Of a stretch of DNA of 7,731 nucleotides, positions 1-6,761 are shown in pieces. Position 1 is the stretch's first letter. Every line of letters starts with the position of its first letter. The notes below the pieces were generated by a model. That model was given only the letters and a program-made list of their open reading frames with translations, had not been told where the DNA came from and did no database searches. The stretch spans positions 1 to 7,731 of the forward strand of contig JAEZKE010000041.1 in NCBI GenBank assembly GCA_023436175.1, given 5' to 3'. This DNA is from Methanobacteriota archaeon (GTDB taxonomy: Archaea; Methanobacteriota; Methanobacteria; Methanobacteriales; Methanobacteriaceae). A program made the position numbers and the translations under genes.

Positions 1-47
<47 letters not shown>

Positions 48-49
48 TT

Positions 50-125
<76 letters not shown>

Positions 126-153
126 CATTTTATTCTATTTACTTATTTTTTAA
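126..153 (+). terminator. T-rich terminator after tRNA pair
   Basis: Right after tRNA-Phe the plus strand has several T runs in quick succession (four, three and then six Ts), with no stable hairpin before them. Archaeal RNA polymerase terminates on such oligo-T stretches without a stem-loop. The position fits the 3' end of the tRNA-Val/tRNA-Phe transcript. Confidence 0.6.
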
Positions 154-205
154 TCATTGCAACTATTTTCCTCTAAATTTACTGTTTTTTAAGCATTGAA
201 AAAGG

Positions 206-214
206 TTTAATATA
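206..214 (+). promoter_or_regulatory. TATA box for the small zinc-ribbon gene
   Basis: TTTAATATA lies about 35 bases before the ATG at 246. With usual archaeal spacing (about 25 bases from the box centre) transcription would begin near 233-237, leaving a very short leader that just includes the GGAGGA ribosome site at 235-240. The spacing is coherent, but the start site is inferred. Confidence 0.5.
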
Positions 215-245
215 TTAAAGAGTAATATTATTTTGGAGGAAAATC

Positions 246-437
246 ATGACAAAGAAAAATTTATGTCCCCGCTGCGGTTCTAAAAAAATGAAATGGCATG
301 ACCCTCAGATGGGACTCTGGGAATGTAAAAACTGCGGTTATCGGGGTTCTGTGGTTGTAGAAGACAGCAGTGTAGAAAAGAAGATTAAAGAAGCTAAAAA
401 AATGGAAAGACTTTCATGGAAACGGCAGCTCCGGTAA
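246..437 (+). CDS. Small zinc-ribbon protein, function unknown
   Basis: A 63-residue protein with one treble-clef-type zinc ribbon: CPRC at residues 7-10 and CKNC at 27-30, each followed by glycine, as in the ribbons of transcription and translation factors. The rest is a short lysine-rich helical tail (about 43-63, with KKIKEAKKMERLSWKRQ). There is no signal peptide or membrane segment, so it should be cytoplasmic. GGAGGA lies 5 bases before the ATG and a TATA box lies further upstream, so this is very likely a real gene. It stands alone between the tRNA genes and the converging methylthiotransferase gene. The basic tail would suit contact with RNA, ribosome or polymerase, but that is inference. 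I do not recognise a characterised family and name no function. Confidence 0.8.
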   Translation: MTKKNLCPRCGSKKMKWHDPQMGLWECKNCGYRGSVVVEDSSVEKKIKEAKKMERLSWKRQLR

Positions 438-520
438 TTTTAGAGGTATCTCCAAATATAGAGCATTCACATGTCTAAAGTAACATGATATAAGACATTT
501 ATTTTCGATTAACTATTTTA

Positions 521-550
521 TAAAAAAAATAAAATTTATATTTCAAAAAA
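521..550 (-). terminator. T-run terminator of the methylthiotransferase gene
   Basis: Read on the minus strand, bases 550 to 521 contain runs of six and eight Ts separated by T-rich sequence, starting about 20 bases beyond the stop codon at 571-573. This is a typical archaeal oligo-T terminator. The zinc-ribbon gene converges from the other side. Its own plus-strand terminator is less clear, with only short T runs around 498-519. Confidence 0.55.
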
Positions 551-570
551 TGGTAAGGGAAATTATCGTA

Positions 571-1848
571 CTATAAAACAACAGAACCTTTCAAATAAGT
601 ACTTGTGACTTCATTTATTTTTACTTTCACAAAAGTACCAATTTCGCCATTTTCTACAACTACAGGCTTATATGAATCCGTTCTTCCAATGTAACCACCT
701 TTACTGCCTTTTTCTGTTATTAAAATTTTATGAACTCTGCCAATTTCTGCAAGGTTATTCTGGTAAAGTATCTTAGATTTAAGATCATTCAGTGCTTTAG
801 ACCTTTTTTTCATAACTTTATGATCTATTTCGGGCATTGAAGAAGATATTGCCATTGGTCTGTGTCTGTATTTTGAAATATGGATAAAATTCGGCTTAAT
901 ATCATCAATTAACTTCAGGGTATCCTTAAAGTCTTCATCAGTCTCTGTTGGATAACCAACGATTATATCTGTAGCTATAGAAATCTCAGGTATTTTTTCC
1001 CGGACTTGAGATATTATCTCTTTAAACTGTGTAGCTGTATGGCCACGACCCATATGCATTAATACGGAATCGCTTCCACTTTGAACAGGGATATGCATGA
1101 ATTTATATACATTTTTGTGCATGAAAGCATTGATTAATCCATCTAGATCTCCCATCATGCTTTTTGGGTGCATCATTCCAACCCTCAACCTGAAGTCACC
1201 AGGAATAGTGGTAATTTCAGTTATCAGTTTAGAAAGTTTTTTTCCAGTATCCATTCCATATGCAGCTGTATCTTGAGCTGTAAGTTGAATTTCAACGCAT
1301 CCATCCGTTACTGCATTTTCAATTTCATTTTTTATATCCATAACTGGATAGCTCTGTAGTTTTCCCCTTGCAAACCTCGTACAGCAGTAAGTGCACCTTC
1401 CAACACATCCTTCGCATATTTGAGATATATGTACAAAAGGATCAAAACGTATCTTTGGAAGACCCGCCTTTATTTCATCACTATGTCCAATAATTCTTGG
1501 AGTTTCACCATCCATGCATGACTTTACAACATCTATAGTTGATTTAATTTGATGCGGCCCAATCCATCCAGCAGATGGTGCAGCTTTTTTAAGTTTATCT
1601 GGATCAATTTCCACCATACACCCCGAAATTATCAGTTTTTTATCTGGAAACCGTTCCTGGACCTTTTTAATCCTGTTTATAACTTTTTGTTCTGTCGGCT
1701 GTTTAACATAACAGGTGTTAAGTATTATCACATCTGCATCTTCCATCTTTGAAACTATCTGGGCATTATCTTCCTGCAGGAGCCCTGCCATTATCTGTGA
1801 ATCACCCTGATTAAATGTACAACCAAATGTATCAATGTAAACTTTCAT
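571..1848 (-). CDS. tRNA t6A37 methylthiotransferase (MiaB-like radical SAM)
   Basis: Adds a methylthio group to C2 of N6-threonylcarbamoyladenosine at position 37, next to the anticodon of tRNAs that read ANN codons (ms2t6A). It belongs to the archaeal/eukaryotic MtaB (CDKAL1-like) branch. From the ATG at 1848 the protein has 425 residues. The N-terminal domain starts MKVYIDTFGCTFNQ and has the three cluster cysteines at 10, 46 and 77. The radical SAM motif CVGRCTYC holds cysteines 148, 152 and 155. A TRAM RNA-binding domain occupies about 371-425. The frame stays open 11 codons further to a TTG at 1881. I prefer 1848 because the family starts at this motif and because a TATA box at 1889-1897 puts transcription start near 1868, inside the extension. 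The gene has its own promoter and a gap to pcm. The substrate is assigned by family, not tested. Confidence 0.9.
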   Translation of the reverse strand: MKVYIDTFGCTFNQGDSQIMAGLLQEDNAQIVSKMEDADVIILNTCYVKQPTEQKVINRIKKVQERFPDKKLIISGCMVEIDPDKLKKAAPSAGWIGPHQIKSTIDVVKSCMDGETPRIIGHSDEIKAGLPKIRFDPFVHISQICEGCVGRCTYCCTRFARGKLQSYPVMDIKNEIENAVTDGCVEIQLTAQDTAAYGMDTGKKLSKLITEITTIPGDFRLRVGMMHPKSMMGDLDGLINAFMHKNVYKFMHIPVQSGSDSVLMHMGRGHTATQFKEIISQVREKIPEISIATDIIVGYPTETDEDFKDTLKLIDDIKPNFIHISKYRHRPMAISSSMPEIDHKVMKKRSKALNDLKSKILYQNNLAEIGRVHKILITEKGSKGGYIGRTDSYKPVVVENGEIGTFVKVKINEVTSTYLKGSVVL

Positions 1849-1888
1849 TTTATCGAACCCTGACTCTTTAAAAAAATACAAATTGAAC

Positions 1889-1897
1889 TATATAATA
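1889..1897 (-). promoter_or_regulatory. TATA box for the methylthiotransferase gene
   Basis: On the minus strand this reads TATTATATA. About 25 bases downstream lies position 1868, some 20 bases before the ATG at 1848 and after the possible TTG start at 1881. This gives a short leader with only a weak AGGG ribosome site and supports the shorter protein. Confidence 0.5.
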
Positions 1898-1988
1898 CTC
1901 TAAAATTAGCTATTATTAGATATAATTTTATTTAATTAAAAATTGCTGGAAATATAATCTCTTTAAAAGTTTTTTAAGTAGAACCAAC

Positions 1989-2648
1989 CTATTTTTCAGG
2001 CCAGCCATATTTCCCAATCATAGGAACAAATGCGACTCCACCTAATGATTTCTCTTTGAATTTAGTTTCTGATTCTTTTACAATACAGATAAGATCCTGG
2101 AAGTATGATTGTTCTCCAACCGGAATTAAAAGCTTTCCCCCAATTTTTAGCTGTTCTTTAAGGGGTTCCGGCACAAAGGGGGCACTGGCAGTTCCATAAA
2201 TTCGATCGTATGGTGCTTCCTTCTCATATCCAAGTGTTCCGTCTCCAATTATCACAGTTACATTTTCAGCGTAACCAGTTCTTTTAAGGTTCTCCCCCGC
2301 CAATTTTGCAAGGTATTCTATTCTTTCAATACTGTAAACATGGCCTTTTTTGCCCATAGCTTCTGAAATAACAGCAGCATTGTATCCAAAGCCCGTTCCA
2401 ATCTCTAAAACTTTCATACCTTCTTCAAGTTGAAGTCGCTCACATATCATTGCTACCATGTGAGGTGCTGAAATTGTCTGTCCTTTTCCTATTGGGAGGG
2501 GTTGATCAACGTAAGCATATGGCCTATTTTGCTCGGGTAAAAACTCTTCCCTTGGAACTTTTTCCATGGCCTGCCTTACATTTTCTGTTTTTATGTATCC
2601 ATATTCTGAAAGTCTCTTAATTAGTTCCTTTTTTTCATCTATCATCAT
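1989..2648 (-). CDS. pcm: Protein-L-isoaspartate O-methyltransferase
   Basis: Repairs aged proteins: it methylates L-isoaspartyl residues with SAM so that they can revert to aspartate. The 219 residues match the usual length. Visible family motifs are GQTIS at 56-60 followed by APHM (substrate side), the SAM-binding LEIGTGFGYNAA at 81-92, the acidic IERIE stretch at 107-111, IGDGT at 134-138, YDRIYGTASAP at 147-157 and GGKLLIPVG at 170-178. No signal peptide is seen, so it is cytosolic. The start codon overlaps the stop of the upstream zinc-finger gene by four bases (ATGA, 2645-2648), with no good ribosome site of its own, so translation is probably coupled. A second ATG follows immediately, so the start could be one codon later. 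Confidence 0.95.
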   Translation of the reverse strand: MMIDEKKELIKRLSEYGYIKTENVRQAMEKVPREEFLPEQNRPYAYVDQPLPIGKGQTISAPHMVAMICERLQLEEGMKVLEIGTGFGYNAAVISEAMGKKGHVYSIERIEYLAKLAGENLKRTGYAENVTVIIGDGTLGYEKEAPYDRIYGTASAPFVPEPLKEQLKIGGKLLIPVGEQSYFQDLICIVKESETKFKEKSLGGVAFVPMIGKYGWPEK

Positions 2649-3244
2649 ACTATATTAGAACTTAGATCATAATTATATCTTACGAATTCTTCTAAAGGTC
2701 TTCCATAAACTCTTTTAGTCACAGATGCCCTTGCAAAACCTTTTCTGAGTTTTCGTTCAATCGTTTTTAAGGAAGTTATTTTAAAAATTAAATTTCCCAC
2801 TTTGACTATGTCTCCGACAGTAAATTCAAAATCTCTATCAACATCGACTTTTTTTGAGATAATCCTGCCGCCAAAATCTACAGAAATCCCAACTCTTGCA
2901 GGTATGTCCATTGAAGATGCCCATATAGTTTCTATATCAGATACCTGACTTCTGTAGACTCTTGCACTATTTTTTGTTTCAATTGAGTTTACTGCGACTT
3001 CTTTTCCATTTAGATCTAAAATATCATCTACCATCAGTACTTCGTCAGGATAAAGCTTTATGAATTCTTTTTTAGATTTTTCAAACTCACTTATAACAAT
3101 TCTGACATCTACTGGTTTTTCTCGTATTATGGTTTCCCTATAGACATTACCACATTCTTCACACTTCAAAAGAAGGTCTTTAGAATGCTTACCTTTTGAT
3201 TTTAAAATTTCATATGATTCCGATTCACATACAGGACATTTCAT
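2645..3244 (-). CDS. HVO_0476-like archaeal zinc-finger protein
   Basis: A 199-residue protein with an N-terminal zinc ribbon (CPVC at residues 3-6 and CEEC at 28-31) and a long beta-rich remainder without membrane segments. The layout resembles the archaeal HVO_0476 zinc-finger family, whose biochemical role is not known to me. The remainder (about 45-199) has repeated valine/isoleucine-glycine strands such as VGDIVKVGNLIFKI near 143-156, suggesting an OB- or SH3-like barrel, perhaps for nucleic acid or protein binding. This is inference from pattern only. It is the first gene of a two-gene unit and its stop overlaps the pcm start by four bases. A good ribosome site (GAGGA on the minus strand, 3251-3255) sits 6 bases before the ATG, which fixes the start. 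Confidence 0.82.
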   Translation of the reverse strand: MKCPVCESESYEILKSKGKHSKDLLLKCEECGNVYRETIIREKPVDVRIVISEFEKSKKEFIKLYPDEVLMVDDILDLNGKEVAVNSIETKNSARVYRSQVSDIETIWASSMDIPARVGISVDFGGRIISKKVDVDRDFEFTVGDIVKVGNLIFKITSLKTIERKLRKGFARASVTKRVYGRPLEEFVRYNYDLSSNIV

Positions 3245-3294
3245 TTACTTTCCTCAACTTTTTAATAAATTTATAGTTAATAGTATTGTAGGCT

Positions 3295-3304
3295 ATTATA
3301 TAAA
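3295..3304 (-). promoter_or_regulatory. TATA box for the zinc-finger/pcm pair
   Basis: On the minus strand this reads TTTATATAAT-like sequence about 50 bases before the ATG at 3244, predicting transcription start near 3275 and a leader of about 30 bases containing the GAGGA site. It partly overlaps the T run that probably ends the hacB transcript, so terminator and promoter are packed together. Confidence 0.45.
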
Positions 3305-3313
3305 AAAATAAAA
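3301..3313 (-). terminator. T-run terminator after the homoaconitase small subunit gene
   Basis: On the minus strand, about 20-30 bases past the stop at 3332, the sequence reads TTTTATTTTTTTA. It is a hairpin-free oligo-T signal typical of archaea. Confidence 0.5.
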
Positions 3314-3331
3314 TTGGATTCAACCAAAACA

Positions 3332-3823
3332 TTATTCTTCTTTGAGTTTAAGGTAATGGTTAACCAATCCGCCATCTTTTAAAATATCAAGCATGAATTT
3401 CTTAAACGGCTCGATTTTAAAGGTCTTGCCGGTTGACTGATTTTTTATAATACCTTCTTCTAAGTCTATTTTTAAAATATCGCCTTTTTCAGCATTTATA
3501 TCAGCCACGATAACAGGCAGTCCAATATTGATTGCATTCCTGTAAAAAATTCTTGCAAATGATTTTGCAACTATTGCTGAAACACCAGCGTGTTTTATAG
3601 CCACTGGAGCTTGTTCCCTTGATGAACCACATCCAAAATTCCAGTTAGCAACTATGATATCCCCTTTTTGAACATTTTTTGAAAAATCAGGGTCTACCCC
3701 TTCCATTACATGTGCTGCTAAATCATCCAGGCTGAAGGTTCTCAAGTATCTTCCAGGGATTATCACGTCAGTATCTATATTATCTCCAAATTTCCAGACT
3801 TTTCCTTCTATTATTTCATTCAT
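3332..3823 (-). CDS. hacB: Homoaconitase-type small subunit (coenzyme B synthesis)
   Basis: Small (swivelling-domain) subunit of an aconitase-family hydro-lyase, 163 residues, the usual length. The family signature NFGCGSSREQAP lies at 62-73. The specificity loop at 26-29 reads YLRT. In Methanocaldococcus jannaschii this loop distinguishes homoaconitase (YLRT) from isopropylmalate isomerase (YLVY/YLVM type), so I call it HacB rather than LeuD. The enzyme isomerises (R)-homocitrate and longer homologues through the cis-unsaturated acid, on the way to 2-oxosuberate and the mercaptoheptanoyl arm of coenzyme B. The iron-sulfur-carrying large subunit is not in this window and must be encoded elsewhere. 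Before the ATG no good ribosome site is seen. Candidate promoters lie either close by (AT-rich box near 3862) or further up at 3952-3961. The HacB over LeuD choice rests on one loop. Confidence 0.85.
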   Translation of the reverse strand: MNEIIEGKVWKFGDNIDTDVIIPGRYLRTFSLDDLAAHVMEGVDPDFSKNVQKGDIIVANWNFGCGSSREQAPVAIKHAGVSAIVAKSFARIFYRNAINIGLPVIVADINAEKGDILKIDLEEGIIKNQSTGKTFKIEPFKKFMLDILKDGGLVNHYLKLKEE

Positions 3824-3909
3824 ATGAATCAGCGATGAGTTTTTAAAGAATTTTGATTTATTTATGGATAGTATTGTTTATCACTTATTATTTAATTGTT
3901 ATGGCTGAG

Positions 3910-3929
3910 GTTTAAATAGCAATTTAAAC
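3910..3929. repeat. Perfect 8-bp inverted repeat, possible operator upstream of hacB
   Basis: GTTTAAAT (3910-3917) and ATTTAAAC (3922-3929) are separated by AGCA, and a further half-like copy GTTTAAAG lies at 3932-3939. The repeat starts at the transcription start predicted from the TATA box at 3952-3961. It could bind a dimeric regulator or form a hairpin at the 5' end of the hacB message. The DNA is AT-rich, so chance occurrence cannot be excluded. Confidence 0.4.
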
Positions 3930-3951
3930 GTGTTTAAAGACTTTACGTATG

Positions 3952-3961
3952 TTTTATATAA
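3952..3961 (-). promoter_or_regulatory. Strong TATA box upstream of hacB
   Basis: On the minus strand this reads TTATATAAAA, a near-consensus archaeal TATA box, about 130 bases before the hacB ATG. Transcription would start near 3931 and give a leader of roughly 105-110 bases beginning with the inverted repeat at 3910-3929. The core is nearly symmetrical, so it could also fire on the plus strand, antisense to the end of the RFAP synthase gene. No convincing plus-strand gene follows. Confidence 0.45.
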
Positions 3962-4010
3962 GTCACACTCATGTTAAAACTTTTATCCACCATATTCAAG
4001 AATTTTGACA

Positions 4011-5012
4011 TCATCCAAATTCTTTTTTAATAGTAGCACCGCTATTTTTAGCTTCAGTAACAATGACTTTTCCACCAATCTCGTTCATAGTACTCTGAGC
4101 TACTTTTGATATATCTTTTGTGTTTGTATCAGTTATGGCATAAATAGTTGGCCCGAATGAACTCATTCCAACCCCTGCTGCTCCTGCATCTCTCAAATTT
4201 TGAGTTATTTCGTTAATTATAGAATCTTGAAACCCAACTTCTATTTTTTTAAAACCAATACTCTGAATTTCATTAATTGCAGACCCAAAAGAATCTAAAT
4301 CTTTTTCTGCCACAGAAGGCATCATTTTCATTAATATTAAGTGAGATAGTTTCTGTACTTCATCTATCTTAATTGGGCAGTGCTTTTGAAAAATATTTAC
4401 CTCATTCTGGCCTGATGCTCCAGCAGGGACATTTGGAATTGCAAGTATCACCTTCCAATCCTGAGGAAAATCATATCTTGCTATTAATGGTGCAGGACGT
4501 GCCTTAGATGCAGATGATGGTAAAAAATCACACTTTTCATCTACCTTATGCCCCCCGTCAATAATAAATCCTCCATGATCAAAGGCCCTGACTCCGATAC
4601 CCGAAGTTCCGCCTCTTCCCACGATTCTTGCTATTTGCCAGGCATCCAAATCATGATCATTAAGATTTAATATAAGTTTAGCCACTGCAAGGGATAGTTG
4701 AGTACCTGATCCAAGTCCAGAATGTGCAGGATAAGCTGTTTTAACCTCAAATTTAAATCCTGAGTCAATTTTCAGGAAATCAGTTATTTTTTTAGCTGAA
4801 TCTTCGATTTTTCTCCCATAATCTCTCATTATTTTTTCATTTAATTTTTGAGATTCCTTAAAAAATATATCGATACCTTCATCTTGAGGTTTCGCTTCAA
4901 GAATAAGTTTTGGTTTTTTGATGGTGAGTCCAACACCACCATCGATCCTTCCGATGGTTCCATTAAGGTCTATTAAAGTCATATGTAGCCTTGATGGAGT
5001 TTCTATAATCAT
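4011..5012 (-). CDS. mptG: beta-Ribofuranosylaminobenzene 5'-phosphate (RFAP) synthase
   Basis: Catalyses the first committed step of tetrahydromethanopterin synthesis: a benzoate derivative (4-aminobenzoate in the classic assay) is joined to phosphoribosyl pyrophosphate with loss of CO2 and pyrophosphate, forming a C-riboside. The 333 residues have the GHMP-kinase-like fold used by this family. The start MIIETPSRLHMTLIDLNG is characteristic, the glycine-rich PAHSGLGSGTQ lies at 95-105, GRGGTSGIGVRAFDHGG at about 132-148, and the C-terminal AGVGMSSFGPTIYAI at 279-293. It is cytosolic, with no membrane segments. The start is supported by an AGGTCAT-like ribosome site 5 bases upstream. It is flanked by 187- and 204-base gaps, so it is probably transcribed alone. 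The symbol mptG is borrowed from the Methylobacterium orthologue. A generic GHMP kinase is unlikely given the N-terminal motif. Confidence 0.93.
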   Translation of the reverse strand: MIIETPSRLHMTLIDLNGTIGRIDGGVGLTIKKPKLILEAKPQDEGIDIFFKESQKLNEKIMRDYGRKIEDSAKKITDFLKIDSGFKFEVKTAYPAHSGLGSGTQLSLAVAKLILNLNDHDLDAWQIARIVGRGGTSGIGVRAFDHGGFIIDGGHKVDEKCDFLPSSASKARPAPLIARYDFPQDWKVILAIPNVPAGASGQNEVNIFQKHCPIKIDEVQKLSHLILMKMMPSVAEKDLDSFGSAINEIQSIGFKKIEVGFQDSIINEITQNLRDAGAAGVGMSSFGPTIYAITDTNTKDISKVAQSTMNEIGGKVIVTEAKNSGATIKKEFG

Positions 5013-5122
5013 TTGAATGACCTGCTACTATTTATTCCGACTTTCAAAGAAATGTTATTTTGTACTGTTTTTTTGTTTATATTTTTGTTAAATTATTAAT
5101 AGTTGATCTCTTGTTAAATCAG

Positions 5123-5134
5123 GTATATTATAGT
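5123..5134 (-). promoter_or_regulatory. Candidate TATA box for RFAP synthase gene
   Basis: On the minus strand this reads ACTATAATATAC, about 115 bases before the ATG at 5012, predicting start near 5102 and a leader of about 90 bases. It is the best TATA match in the 204-base gap, but other AT-rich stretches (around 5090-5100) could serve. Apart from this and short T runs the gap 5013-5216 shows nothing else I can support. Confidence 0.3.
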
Positions 5135-5216
5135 TTTTCTGAACTTTCAGAGAACAAACCTCCAAAAGAAAATTAGAAATAGTTATTTTAATTCCCAAAT
5201 AACAATTTAACTCAAT

Positions 5217-6752
5217 TTAAGTTTTATTTGAAGGTAAATCAGTTTTTCCTTCCAATCTCCCGCCAGTTATGTTTCCTTTCACAAATGGAACCGCAAATTT
5301 CTTCTCGATTTCCTCTCTGTGAAGAGCGTTCATAGAACAGAACGGTATTATTCTTCCATCTGGAACTGCATAGTGTATTACACACCTTCTTACCCTATCC
5401 TGATCGAAATTCCACGGATCCATAAAGTGCATGCATCCAATAAGCAGTGTATTGTGGTGGAAATCCCCAAGAGCACTGTAAGATCTTTCTTTAAATACAG
5501 AAGTTAGTATGGATTTGATATCTACTGTACTTGGTGATTTAGACATATCTACGGTCCTTGGAAGTTCAAGTGTAGCTCTCGCTACTGTTTTTGCTTTTCC
5601 AGTTAATCCACCATTTTTTATATCTGAAGCGCTTTTTGAAAGGAGATTAAAGAATTTATCCACATCTACAAACTGTGTAATTGGGATAATTTCTCCATCA
5701 TCAATAAAAACATAAGTGGCAGCACCACAGTGAGGGTGGCAAGTAAATGTAATTTGTTCTTCGCCCTCAATAGCTTCTATAAACTCTGAAATTGGAGTAA
5801 CACATGATGCGGGATGGAAGTCTTCGATTTTAATTTGAGAATCAGTCTGTTTTTCCACTAATTCTTCAAAATCAGGAATCGTTATACGTTGTTCTTCTAC
5901 TTCGTCTGATGGGGTTCTGCCTGCAAATGATACCGGCTGGAAGTTTACTCCCCTTATTATATCAATATTTTCAACTGCAAATTTTATTATATCACCAATC
6001 TGGTGGTCATTTATTCCTTTTACAATTGTAGGAACCAGCACTATACCTAAATCTACTGCTCTGCAGTTTTCTATTGCCTTAAGTTTGGTTGCAAGTAAGT
6101 CCTTGTTCCTTGTCTTAAGATATGGTTCTTCTGTAACTCCATCAAATTGGAGATAAACAGTGTTTAAATCAGCTTCTTTAAGCTCTCTTGCGAGTTCAGG
6201 ATTTCTTGCAAGCCTTAATCCATTTGTAGCAATCTGAGTATGTCTAAATCCTTCTTCTTTTGCGAGTTTAATCAGATCTACCAGATCTTTTCTTACTGTT
6301 GGTTCTCCACCAGCATATTGGATTGCTGGTGCTGGTACTGGTTTATTTGACCTTAAGGTTTGAAGCATTTTCCTTATTTCTTCGTAAGTTGGTTCGTATA
6401 AACGATTTGAAACTGCAGCATTTGCAAAACATACAGGGCATTTTAAGTTACACCTGTTTGTTACATCAATAAGACCTAAAATAGTTTGACTTTCATGATC
6501 AGAACATATTCCACAATTTAAGGGACATTCCATTTCAGATAAAGTTTGAGGATTAATTATTCCATTACCTTTGTGATCACTCTCTGAAGCTTTTAGGTAG
6601 AGTTCATCACTACCCCAATAAGTACTATCAAAAATACCATGCTCTTTGCATTCTTTTTTTATCATAATTTTGTCACTGTCTTCATAAACTTCAGCATCTA
6701 CCACTGAAAGACATTGAGGACATAGACTTTTGGTTTTCTTTATAACCATCAT
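5217..6752 (-). CDS. tes: Tetraether lipid synthase (radical SAM, Tes/MJ0619-like)
   Basis: A radical SAM enzyme of 511 residues, matching in length and motif order the M. jannaschii MJ0619 tetraether synthase, which couples the ends of two lipid chains to make membrane-spanning tetraethers (GDGT). An N-terminal cysteine region contains C11 and C14 (CPQC), C35, and C76, C80 and C83. The radical SAM motif CNLKCPVC follows at 101-108, with YAGGEPT at 146-152 as the SAM-contacting GGE motif. Further cysteines at 317, 338, 342, 440, 457 and 472 can carry auxiliary clusters. There is no signal peptide or clear membrane helix, so it likely works at the membrane face. It is divergent from carS, a lipid-pathway gene. 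Two ATGs open the frame. GGTGAG at 6753-6758 (minus strand) is better spaced for the second (6749). Automated pipelines may label it only as radical SAM protein. Activity is inferred. Confidence 0.87.
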   Translation of the reverse strand: MMVIKKTKSLCPQCLSVVDAEVYEDSDKIMIKKECKEHGIFDSTYWGSDELYLKASESDHKGNGIINPQTLSEMECPLNCGICSDHESQTILGLIDVTNRCNLKCPVCFANAAVSNRLYEPTYEEIRKMLQTLRSNKPVPAPAIQYAGGEPTVRKDLVDLIKLAKEEGFRHTQIATNGLRLARNPELARELKEADLNTVYLQFDGVTEEPYLKTRNKDLLATKLKAIENCRAVDLGIVLVPTIVKGINDHQIGDIIKFAVENIDIIRGVNFQPVSFAGRTPSDEVEEQRITIPDFEELVEKQTDSQIKIEDFHPASCVTPISEFIEAIEGEEQITFTCHPHCGAATYVFIDDGEIIPITQFVDVDKFFNLLSKSASDIKNGGLTGKAKTVARATLELPRTVDMSKSPSTVDIKSILTSVFKERSYSALGDFHHNTLLIGCMHFMDPWNFDQDRVRRCVIHYAVPDGRIIPFCSMNALHREEIEKKFAVPFVKGNITGGRLEGKTDLPSNKT

Positions 6753-6761
6753 CTCACCATA

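Noticed and set aside
1168..1359. Open frame of 63 codons on the plus strand
   Set aside because: It lies wholly inside the methylthiotransferase gene on the other strand, has no ribosome site and an unlikely composition.
1549..1752. Open frame of 67 codons on the plus strand
   Set aside because: It is antisense to the N-terminal part of the methylthiotransferase; its Phe/Ile/Cys/Trp-rich translation is typical of a shadow frame.
3971..4030. 19-codon plus-strand frame downstream of the symmetrical TATA box
   Set aside because: There is no ribosome site, the composition is poor and it overlaps the end of the RFAP synthase gene. Nothing supports translation.
5137..5150. TCTGAA/TTCAGA inverted repeat in the gap before RFAP synthase
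   Set aside because: The 2-base spacer cannot form a hairpin loop and 6-bp arms are expected by chance in this sequence.
5319..5715. Two short plus-strand frames (5319-5507 and 5509-5715)
   Set aside because: Both are antisense to the well-supported tetraether synthase gene, with no ribosome site or recognisable domain.
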